Part shown: one piece after another, positions 47,101-59,100 of the stretch
Layout: every line of letters begins with the position of its first letter
Numbering within the stretch: position 1 is the first letter of the stretch
NCBI GenBank assembly: GCA_025024175.1
Contig: QCXZ01000041.1
Span: 41,535,786 to 41,599,785, forward strand
Length of the DNA: 64,000 nucleotides
Reading direction: 5' to 3'
DNA from: Rhyzopertha dominica
Taxonomy: Eukaryota; Arthropoda; Insecta; Coleoptera; Bostrichidae
Notes under the pieces: generated by a model
What the model saw: the letters and a program-made list of their open reading frames with translations, nothing else
Told to the model about the DNA's origin: nothing
The model's database searches: none
Translations under genes and position numbers: made by a program

Positions 47101-50100
47101 AAAATACTTCAATATATAATATGTATTTTATATACTTCATACTTTCCATAACCCATACATTGCTTTGCAGGATTTGGTGGCCAAAAGCATGCCTCCCAAT
47201 CATTCGTGACTGAAATTAACAGCGATATTGCTGGTCTTCGAAACAAACGAGCTCCTGTAAACAACACGCTAATAAACCAGGGTGTTGGAAATTGGGAGAA
47301 GCATACTAAAGGAATCGGTGCGAAGCTGCTTTTACAGATGGGTTTTCAGCCAGGTAAAGGTTTGGGTAAAGATCTGCAAGGTATATCGGCACCGGTAGAA
47401 GCTCATTTAAGGAAAGGGAGGGGAGCAATCGGAGCTTATGGACCAGAGAAAGCAGCCAGTGTTCCCACCCAAAAGGTACGTTGCATTGAATCAGTTTATC
47501 AAGAAGTATTACTTCTTTAAAAATCTGTTTACACAATATGGTCTCCTTTTATAATATCGAGTCATATGCCTAATAATAATATATATTGTTTATTGACCAA
47601 ATGTTATATATGCTACAAAAGGCTAATGACCGAAGTCTTTCTGCTCAAGTATTAAAAAACCATTATAAGGGGAAAAAAGTATTTCAACTAAATATTTTCT
47701 TGTAGACTGTGGTTTCTGGGACTTTGTGTTCTCTTAGCCTCTCATAGTCCAAGTCAATTATTAGGTCTCTAATAAATTCTGAATTATGGGGACATTGATG
47801 GGGTTATATTATTTTGTAACATGACAATGTGTGGTGATTGGGGACTTATCCTGTAACCAAATATCACTAAACATAATTTTTCTGGGTTCGGCATTAGTCG
47901 TCATTTTTTAAACTAGTTCACAATTCCATTGGTTAAACTTTGCAATCTATGGCCAGGTTGCACAAACATGGATCCGGAACATATGAATCAGCCGACAGTT
48001 AAATCAACCGACACATGAAGCAGTCGACAAAGTTACTAGACATCAGTGGTACCCAATAAGTTAGGAAAAAAGCGTTGTCGACAACCAACCATACAGCTAC
48101 GTTAAGAATGTAATAGTATTGAGTGCATTACTTACCAAAATATATACTTATGTAATGCAGTAATTAATATTAATAATAAATAAATATTAATAGAACACTG
48201 TCAATGATGGTTTTAAAAGCATAAAAAAATGTAGGTCTACTTGAGAGGCACAGATACTTTTGTAATTGTGAAGAATAAAAGAAAGTATACAATAACTACA
48301 ACAATATATATATTAAATTGATAATAATGGTCGTATTATGTATTTTATTTAACTTTATTAGGATATTTCGACCTAGATTATAACTCTATACTTCCAAGCT
48401 TTCAACTGATTTACTCAAGTCTTCTTCAGGGAACTACAAGTGTTATACGCTCTAAACATGTATGCAAATACAACACTATTAACAATACTTACATATTTTG
48501 AATTATTATATACGAACTAGAACATTAATTTATTATTTGACATCAAAATTGAAAGTTGACAAAGCAAAATTTTTCTAAACATACTGTGATATTTTTTACA
48601 CACGATTAATTTATTCAACCACAGCATCTTTATGTAGATTATATCATAGTAAATATGAATAAATTATACTTAAATTTTGAATATCTGTTTTTTATTAATA
48701 TTATTCTGTTTTTTATAAATATATACCATTTCCAGAAAAGATCTTTTACATAAATTTTGTTCTTTATCTAAAGTTTTAATATTATCAAAATCTATTTTAT
48801 GTGGTGGAGTATTATCTATAACATTCTTTTCTGGAAATGGTATATATTAATAAAAAAAATAATATTAATAAAAAACAGATATTCAAAATTTAAGTATAAT
48901 TTATTCATATTTACTATCATATAATCCACATAAAGATCCTGTGGTTGAATAAATTAATCGTATGTAAAAAATATCACAGTTTGTTAAGAAAAATTTTGTT
49001 TTATCAACTTTCAATTTTGATGTCAAATAATAAATTAATGTAAATAATTCAAAATATGTAAGTATTGTTTATAGTTTTGTATTTGCATACATGTTTAGAG
49101 TCGATAACACTTGTAGTTCCCTGAAGAAGACTTGAGTAAATCAGTTGAAAGCTTGAAAGTATAGAGTTATAATCGAAAAGTCGAAATATCCTAATAAACT
49201 TAAATAATATATATATAAATTACTACTTTATTTCAAGCAAACATTTTCATAAATTAAAAATGTAGAAATAGCTGCCAAGTATGTGTACAAATACTCGGCT
49301 CAAGTAAAAAACAAATATATAAATAATAAAAGATTGCTACCTTTATTTAGAACAAACCGTTCAGAAATAAAAAATATACAACATAACAACACGCAATAAA
49401 CAGTAAATACAAAATGTGTAGAAAATGATAAACAAAGGACAAATAAAATATTGCACAATAAAGAAAAAACATAATATCCAAAACAATACATATTACAATA
49501 CAAATTAAACATCAGCACAATTCGTTAATTTACAGTACGGAATTGGAAAAACATTACATAAACACGGTTTTAAAAAAGCTAATCTATAAATAAAGCACAT
49601 AAATAATATTGCACAAAATTATCAAAAATGGGACGTTTATACATGCATGGTTATCACTAAGTATTGGTATAAATCAACAATTTGTTGTTCCAAATGCTGC
49701 TTTTGTTAAAATTCGTTTTGTGCAGCTAAATATGTATATGAATATTAAAAATATTTATTTATTATCTTACACATTACTCGCGTTATTGCATTTTTTTAAG
49801 GTTACTCCTTCACTTACACGTAGTTTTTAATGTAAAAATTCAATGGCCTTTCCCTCGATATTATATTTACTGAACATCGCGATAATTCAAAATACACGGG
49901 TATATGTCGTGTTGCCTATTCCATATTTTGCTGTTTACACCAACTATGAAGTACCACTGGACAATACCAGGTTCACCATGTCAACTCCCCCAGATAAAAA
50001 TTCATAACCTATATCTGTCGGTTCATTCATATGGACTCCATGGATCAAATTTGATCCAGGATTAATCCGCGGTCGTTGCTATCGCAACACCAATCAGAAC

Positions 50101-53100
50101 ACCGGATTCATGACGTTGCTAGACAACGACTGCGGATTAAAGCCACATTAACTTTGATCCACATTTGTGCAACTGGCCTTATTTATGGTTTCTGTCAGAA
50201 TGAGTTGTATCGTCTGCAAATTGTAGCACATAAGAAGTAGTGTTTATAGCTTGTATTGGTCTTTGACTGTGACAGATATTGTAACAGAAAATTGAAAAAA
50301 TTAGGGAAAATGGCGACCCCTGGGGAACTATTTGTTGAGGTTTAAAAGTACTGGACAGATGGTTACCAATTTTAACTTGTAAAGTTCGTCCATCCAGAAA
50401 TTCCCTGAATAAAGTTACAAAGTATCTAGGGCACCCTATCTTAATAACCTTGAAATTATTCCATTATGCCGTGCATTATCAAAGGCTTTTTGAATGTTCA
50501 TTAATAATATAGTTGTATTTTGTCCATAAATGTGGTGGGTTTGGACATTAGATAAAATTTTCTTCTTTTCTAATTTCATCATAATCATGGTGGCTGTCTA
50601 CAGAAAAATGTTCCTGTACACACTCTTGGACTGTCCATTCATTGTTGATGTCATAGTTCTCATTCTGTGAAATGTGGTTTCTGCATTCCACAGGATATCA
50701 GGCAGAAAATATCTTGTTGCATTTGTTTTATTATTTTGATGCTTTAAAGCCTATTATCATATTGACTATTTCTAGTGCAGTCTTCAACATAAATGTTTTA
50801 GGAAAAATTATGCGTGAAGGAAGAGGAGGATGGTGACCAAAAGAACGATATCAAATGGAAAAAGAGTGATATGGCTAAGAAGAAGTCCAGATACTATTAC
50901 AGAAGCGTTGATGACGTTATTGAAAAAGGTAAAAGACCTGGAGCAAATAGAAATACAGGAATATCCAGGTAAAAAACACTTACTAACAATTCGATTTGAT
51001 ATCACCAATCTTTACATCATACTCCTGTTAATTTCACTGCGGTTAATCGAAGCAGGCAGGAAAACAGTTACTAAAATGAGCATTTTACAGTGAACTCAGC
51101 AAAGTCAAGGTGATTGACATGACGGGTCCGCAGCAGAGGGTTTTGAGCGGTTATCACGCCCTGAGTGGATTAAAGGCGCCCCCAGGAGTTGAACATTTTG
51201 AGGATGTTGTCCATAAAAAATGCTCCAATTTCGCATTACCTGAGATCCAACATAATCTTGATGTGTTAGTGGATATGTGTGAACAGGTAAGAGCAACATT
51301 TTTTTACATTTGAATTTCTGATTTTCTAATTTGGTGTGAAACTACTGTAGAGTTCCTTTAGATTTTATATTTTTTTTTAGTAGTATTTTTTTTAACTTGG
51401 TATAGCATATTTCTAAATACAGAAATATGAGGCGTGGCAATTAAGTTCTGAGAATTTAGTTACAACTTGAGAACTGGCAACACAGCGTTGTTTGTAAACA
51501 TGCCTGGAAAGAAGGGACATTCATTTAGTTCCAGCCGAAGTTTCAAATCGTTACCAGGTTTGGTTTTTTATGCTTGTTTTTCGAAAGTAACTTTTTAGTG
51601 AGTTGGCCGTTCCCAACCCTTTTCCAACCTCTGCTGACTTTGTTTATGAGTGTCGGGATCATACTCAAATATCCAGGTCTCATTTCCAGTGACTACCCAA
51701 CTCATCCAATTTCTACTGTCGCTTTGAATGCGGGACAACAAATCCTCACAGATCGATTTTCACATGTGTTGTTGTTCTATTTGTGAGCAGTTTTGGCACC
51801 ATCTCTGCGCAAATCTTTGGCATGTTCAAATTTTCGTGTAACAACTGTTTCTTTTTTGATGCTTAACCCTTCTGACAAAGCACGAATGCTTAGGCACCGA
51901 TCAGAAGTGATCAGTGTGCGCAGATGGTCAACATTTGCGTCAGTGCGCGAGGTGACCGGAGCTCCTTCATGCACATCGTCATCATGAACCACTTCCACCA
52001 TTCAAACATGCACGTTTTCGACATGCACTCATCTCCGTACACCAGCTGCAATTTTCACAGGATTTCCAAAGGGTTTTTGCCAGATTTTACTAAAAATTGG
52101 ATCACAACACGTTGCTTGTAATGTGTCATTTTCACGACGTCACTAAAAAAATTGCTTTCGAAAAACAAGCATTAAAAAAAACCAGACCTGGTAACGGCTT
52201 CAAACATCGAATGCAACTAAAGGAATGTTCCTTCTTTCCAGACATATGTTTACAAACAACTTAGTGTTACCAGTTCTCTAGTTGATAACTAAATTCCAGA
52301 ACTTTATTGCCACACCCCGTATGATTCCACAACTTTCCATTTCACTTCACAGCATGCTCTCTGTTTAATTAATCTAGTTAGAATAGTTTATTTTTAATTA
52401 TAAAATGACAAAATAATAGAATGCATCAATAATTGTGGGTAAGAAGAATTAATTTTAATCTGGGCAAAATAGAATTTGAAATTCCNATAATCAGTGATCG
52501 ACGGGGAATTATGGTGCCCAGGAGTTGGTTTAAAAAAATTAAANCCACCAAATCAAATTGTACTGCACTTTTAGCAGTAAAACACAAATTTATTTTGTAA
52601 ATATTTTAACTATAATTTCATGCACTATAACTTATAAACTACTAATCTGATTTAAATAAAACTAAAACATTTGTAGGCGACTTACATGTAAAGTATAAAG
52701 AATTTGCGTAAAAATGAAAGAAATCAATAATTAAGATAAAAAGTTTTAAAAAATCCCAAAATTTTATCAAAAACACTTTTTTGAATCCTTTATCATCAAT
52801 TGATATTTCTGGTATTTTTAATGTTTATTTTAAATAAACAAACTAGCATGTTACAGCTAAAAGTGCTACTTGGTATTCTTGGCAAATTGCACTGTTTTCC
52901 AATGCAAATTTTGGACAGGTCCAGATGACCAGTTGAAAATTAAAAAATGGCGCCATATACTTGTTTTAGAGAATTTTATCCCCCTACATGCTTCAATGGT
53001 TCTCACTGTCCCATCTTAGTGATGAATAAATTGACTATATTTACGTTTTTTACTAACCACTAAACTTGTTGGTGTCTCTGATCTCCACAATTTTAGCACC

Positions 53101-56100
53101 AGTGATACAAATTAGTACAAAAAATAAAACATGGTCTAATTTCTTGTATCTCTTGTAAAATAGACATCACATTTTCAGTATGTATAATTTAAAAAGTTAT
53201 TTGACTACTGAAATTAATATAATAACTACCACCTCTAAGAAATAATTTTATATAGCATATAGTAAATGCTATATTATAAAAAAATATAAGAGAATAGTTT
53301 TTTAATCAAAGCCCGCCAATAATAATAACAGGCTGAGTTCCTGCATTAACAATAAACTATATGTAGGTATATTTAAACATTACATGTTTTAAAAATGCTC
53401 TGCTGCCTGTACCGTAACTAACTATAGACAAATTTGTTTCGCTATCATTACATCTCATTAGTGTAGTTTAGATCTAACTCCCATTAAGGTAGCTAAATGG
53501 CATGCCATAAGGTGAGTATATTGCTGACAGATGGCACTGCTAACTACTTTTCTACTTAAGTTGTATATTTTAATTTATTTTTAAGGTTTTTTATAAAATA
53601 GAAGGATTTTAATTGAAGTTATTCCAAAAATTTATCATGAACTTTTCTCATTATGAATAAACTGCTATAAATTGACTAAACAATCTATTATTTTGCAGAA
53701 ATTCTGTTTATTAATGAACAAAGATTGCAGTTGGATTATTTGTTGTAGGACATAATAAAAATCGACAGAAACACTCGCCACAGTCAAGACCGATTAACAA
53801 TGCTCAAGCAAGAGGAAACAACGTTACAGACAACAATAGCAAATGAAGACAAATACATTGATAAATTACGATCTGTACTGGAAATTGTTAACAAGTTAAC
53901 AGACCCAAGTCAAGGTTTATCCCTAGGTCAAATAGCACACATGTTTACGTTCTTACAGGTAAGTTTTCACTGTCAACTGAGTTTGGTCAGGAACAATTTT
54001 TTTTGTAATGAACAGGAAAACCATTATGAGGAATACTGTCGGTATGAGTTGGGTGAATTGGCACCGGGTCTTGTGGGACCATTGATCACATCTGCTTTAG
54101 CCAGTTGGTCACCACTGACGGCACCGAAACAGTATACGGAAATTTTTAGCCAGTGGAAGGACATTCTGGAAAAATCCAGACAGCGTGGGATACTTGAAGG
54201 TAATAATATGGGAATACAGCCATATGATAGTCTCTTATGGCACAGTTGGATGCCTGTTGTGAGAACTTGTGTTAGGTAAGTTACTAGCTTGTAAATTGTC
54301 TGTCTCTCTCAGTTGGTTGAGGATTTTAGTTGATAACATGGTGAAAAGTGATGTCATTTATTTGTTGTTTACTGTCTTGGAGCTAAAGTTTCATTTAAGT
54401 CTCTTACTTTACTTAGGATTCTTGTGTAAAATACAAAGGTTTTTGCCATTAGCGGTAATAATTGAATGCTTGTGATGTATATATGGGTGATACCATAAAA
54501 TTTTCAACGTGATGTCATTATTTTTCTTTAATTATTTCACTCTTTGTACACATGTTATTTGAAGAAACAAAAATAACTTCTCTGTTCTTGAGTCATCCCT
54601 TCCATTTCAATCAGCAACATGTAAAATTCTTTTTCAAATTTCTTAAAAATATTTATACATTTGATATGTGGCGGTAGCTTGTTAAAAAGAGTTACAAAAC
54701 AGTAAAACAGCTCTTCTCATACAATATTTCTATTATACGGAAAGTTATAGAAAATATGACTACTAGATCCAACTGGCAACAAGTCAATAAAAAGATTTCT
54801 ATTTTAAACATAAAAACTACTGTTTCGAACACAAATTTCTGTGACAGGTAAAATGTTATTTTGCTTAAAATGTGTCATGCATGAGCAGTCTCTAGAAAGA
54901 GGCAACATTGTTCTTGCTACATGCAGGAAATGTATTGACCAACTTAGGTTCATGCCTAAAGTAATACCAAGAAATTTCGCATTATCACCAAACTGCACCA
55001 CGAAAAATAAATAAATTAGACTGCTTAGTCCTAAACAAAATACAACCGTTTTTTTCTTTATTTATAAACAGCTTGTTGTGTGCAAACCACTGCACAAAAC
55101 TCCGAAAAATATAATTACCCTCACTTGTGAGACTGTTAAAATCAGCTGCCTTAACTAGAACATTGGTGTCATTAGCATAATTTACTATTGAATGATCAAT
55201 ATTTAAGCACAATTTGCTCAAATCATTTATAAACAAAATAGGTTTAAGTATACTTCCTTGGGGAAATCCAAGTGTGATAGAATGCATTCCTAAAAAATAT
55301 GTTTGAGAATGCTTGGCCACCGCGGCTTTTTAACAATGGCTCGTCAGATATGATTTGATCCACAACAATGCATTGCTTCTCACCATATCGCTCTAATTTT
55401 ACTCAAAATTGAACTGCCTAAAAGATGGAACGGAAGTGAACTTTGTGAATCTGAATCCAATGACCTGTAGCATTCTCTGAATATTGAGAGAATGCCTATA
55501 ATTTAACCATAAGACGAATATAAAGTTGGAATTACTTCACTCTTTGGTTTTGCTGTTAATTGGAATGGATATTAATAGCTTTCTTTTATCATAAGCGTAC
55601 AACTGTAATGAGGGTTTTTTTTTAATTTTTTTGATCTTTTACAGAAGCTATTTCATAATTGATGAAAAAACATGTTTGAAACTAAGTTTCAGTATATTAT
55701 ATTCACATTCACTAATAATACAAAGACCTATTTTGTGCACTTAATCATGTATACAAGTAAATTTTGTTCATTGATATATGATGACAGTCCACTTTAAACG
55801 CTTTTTTTTACAATAATTTTGTTAATATATATTTTTTTATTTACTCGGCAGTCATTTATGCAGACCACTTAATGAATTAGTGATAATTGACTGCAGAACT
55901 TCCCAGGAATTACTTGTGTTTTAAAATTATTTTTACTTATTTTCATCAGCATTATATTTGTAGCAGTTGTAGTAATAATGAAATAACATTATCTATGGAT
56001 AAACTATAAGAATTAGCACAAAAATTAAAAGCATCAAGAATGAAGATAAAAGCTAAAATGAAATGTTTTAATTTTATTTTAATCATATCAATAGTTAAAA

Positions 56101-59100
56101 GGTTGCTGCGAATTGATTTTTAATTGAAAAATGTGGGAGAGTAAAAAATGAATTTGTTACAAAAAATTAAATAAACAAAAATGTTTTTCATCTAAAACAT
56201 TTCTCTTTGTACAACATATTTTAAGAAAAGAAATAAATTATCTACACATTTTGAGTGTAGATATATTCAAATAACTATAAAATTGGGAAACAAATACGTT
56301 CAGGGACCATTAAAATTATCTAAATGTTGCTAAGCATTTGATAATAGAAATAAAATTGGTATTCTTAAGTTAGTTCTGAATAAAAAAATCAATTTTTCTT
56401 AAGTTGAATTTACATTATGTAATAAAATATTGCAAATAGAATGCATTTAAATGATACACAGAACTTTGTGTGCAATAAAAAGTAAAGCGGCATTCTATAT
56501 AGGATGAGATTGGTTCAACACTGAATGTTATAATCTAAAATCAAAATTATTTTTTCATCATTTGAATTGATATTTGTGTTCTGCTGCTCAACACCACTTA
56601 AACTCAAACATGTGCATTATTAAACAATACAAAATTTCCACTTATCCTTCAATATTCAATGTTCATGTTGAAACGAAACGTTGTATCTAAAGAAAGAAAT
56701 TATCTCTTAGATTTCTTAGATATCTCCATAAAATTTCAGCGCTTAATCTTACGCCACTTTTTGTTTTGATAAATAGTTCAATTTGTTTATATTGAATACT
56801 AACAGTACCCCGTTTTCTTGCTTTACAGTACCTGGAATCCTCGTGACTGTGATTCTCTAATTACATTTATGGAAACATGGTTGCCCCTTCTACCTCAGTG
56901 GATGGTGGAAAATATCTACGATCAGCTGATAATGCCAAGGATAACTGCAGAAGTGAACACATGGAATCCATTGACAGATACTATTCCCATACATGTTTGG
57001 ATTCATCCTTGGATACCCTTATTAGGTATTTAAATGATAAAATGAACCTTTCTAGAAAAGTACAATAATGACTTATTTTTGTTTCAGATGAGAGGCTGCA
57101 GGCAGTTGTCTACCCGATTATACAGGAGAAACTTGGCGTGGCTTTAACCAATTGGCATCCTTCAGATCGTTCGGCCAAGTTAATGTTGAAACCATGGCAA
57201 CGAGCTTTACCTGATGGCTCTTTTATTGCATTCCTTATAAAACATATTGTACCTAAACTACAGCTCTGTATGCAGTCATTGGTAATAAATCCTCATCAGC
57301 AGCACTTAGGTGAGTTTGTAGCGTCTTTTACAGAAATCGTCAGGTCTCGAGTTTTCAGATATTCATTTTTTGTTGAATGTGGAAAGTTGCAGAAAGGTAA
57401 CTACTAAAATAATAAAAAAATTAAACACCCTTAAGGCATATTGGTAAATTTTGTGGGGTTACAATGTGCCACTGTCATGTTTGTTCCTTCCTCACATTGA
57501 AAAATATACAGACCAGTGGTATAGCATAAGGAGCACTTTTCTATTTGCTGCAAACCTCTATCTTTGAAATAATATTCGGGAGACTAGAGTATATTCAACT
57601 TTGGCAAAACCAATGAAATAATGTTGATAGTTGAGAGATGACTATTTATTTAAAATGAAATTTAAAAAAATCATTGCATCTTATATAGTGGTAAGTGAAG
57701 ACGGCTGATGTTAATATCTTTGATTACTAAGGATACCAATATCAAACTTGACAGACAAAGTCATAAATTATATACCTAAATAGCTAGAGTTGCCAGATAG
57801 GATGGTCAGGACAAATCAATGAAATTGCAGGACATTTCCATTTCTTAACTGGACAAAATAAAATGGAGTATCCTATTTGAAAATCCGTAAACTCATACAG
57901 TAACTAAATAAAATTGCCAATCTTAAAGCAACAAGAAGTTATTGTTTTCCAAATTTATTTACTAATGGTTTTGACTATTTTTCTTTAATTTGATTTCTTG
58001 CTCTGTATTCGTAATTAAATATTTCTGCTTTAAATTGAACAATGTACCTACGTTTTTATTGTATACAAGGTGAGTTTTTTAGTCTTACAAGCAGTATCTC
58101 TAAAACTAATAAATATTTTTACTAAATTCGTGGTGTTGCTTTCAACTGCCAGTAGTACAACTTCTGGTTTCTGACCTTTTAAAGGCCATGTGAACCTTCA
58201 GGTTGTTAGGAAACCTCTCTACCCACATTACTGAAGAGGATCTGTATTTTTTTATCTATACTCCTCCAAAATTAATATTTCAACTTGCATATTAAAATTC
58301 GTTTTCATGGTTTGAGCAGTAAACAGAAGTAATCAATAAAAAATCAGTGCATCTGTCATTGTCACTATTATTTGGGAAGCAAAAGTCAATTTTGCTTGGG
58401 CTATTAGGTGTATAAGTTCTGAAAAAATAAATCAGTTTCTATGCTGTACTGCGACCCAAATAATGAAAGTAGAAAATTTAATAAAATGCTTTTTCTATTA
58501 ATTTTAAGCTTTCCCTTTTTAAATCTAAATTCTCTCTAAATCAGTAATTTTTTAATAATATTTAGATATTATATGAAGGTTGTCTTTTTCATTCATTGTA
58601 TATAGGGATAAAAATAAAAATATATTTCTATTGTTGTTCGAAATATGCTAGGAGCATAGGTTAGTACATTTTTTCATTCGTTCAAACTATTTGCTAAAGC
58701 AAATATGCCACTCTTCAGATAAAACTGCTAATGCAGCTGCTTTAAATGCTTCTACTGGGTATTCTGGTGACCGAAGTTGTCCAAGAATTTCATTTTTGAT
58801 GATTTAGGTAGGAACTGTAAGGAGAACAGTCCAATAATTCTTTATTTTCTTGCTCCAGAAACTCATTTGTTTTTTGAGCTTTATGTGAACTTGCATTGTT
58901 TTGATGTAGGATGAGTACATGAACAAACTGTTACACATCAATCAGTATTAACCATTTTTGGATTGTATAAAGGAATTGTACAGATATTACACCCTGATCT
59001 TAACACATATGTTGTGACTATCTTCTTTGAAACACTTCGAGATTCTTGCTGGCCTCTCCTCATCTTGAAACACCCAAACAGCCAATTGATGTTTATTTTC

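Larger units (their letters stand above)
48320..49206. mobile_element. Head-to-head pair of truncated Penelope-like 3' ends (family 4)
   Basis: Two arms of about 390 bp form a long inverted repeat around a centre at about 48740-48825. The centre, read on the minus strand, gives [20 protein letters not shown], the segment after the GIY-YIG domain of PLEs. Both arms then read outwards through a short 3' region to a hammerhead-like motif and end near AACTTTATTAGGATATTTCG and its inverse. Similar AATATATATA..AAATT words flank both ends and could be a target duplication. This is the same architecture as 20869-22981 but older. Confidence 0.65.
47975..50038. mobile_element. 2.06-kb non-autonomous DNA transposon with 8-bp target duplication
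   Basis: It interrupts the MITE between two copies of CATGGATC (47967-47974 and 50039-50046). The ends are imperfect inverted repeats sharing CATATGAAT and CCGACAG in the first 24 bp, with related subterminal patches (CAGTGGTAC) about 75-110 bp in. An 8-bp duplication fits the hAT superfamily, but the terminal bases are not diagnostic. It contains no transposase. A PLE pair is nested inside it. Confidence 0.65.
47951..50178. mobile_element. PIF/Harbinger-type MITE split by an inserted element (TFIP11 intron 3)
   Basis: The left 24 bp (GGCCAGGTTGCACAAAC and following) lie at 47951-47974 and the rest at 50047-50178, ending in the inverted TIR. Put together, minus the insert and one copy of its target duplication, they give 156 bp. 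They align throughout with the intact 154-bp copy at 34302-34455. The flanks are TAT and TTA, so the 3-bp duplication is no longer perfect. Confidence 0.85.

Noticed and set aside
49300..49830. Open frames within the 2.06-kb inserted element as a candidate transposase
   Set aside because: Low-complexity Cys/Phe/Tyr-rich translations of AT-rich DNA with no DDE or zinc-finger motif.
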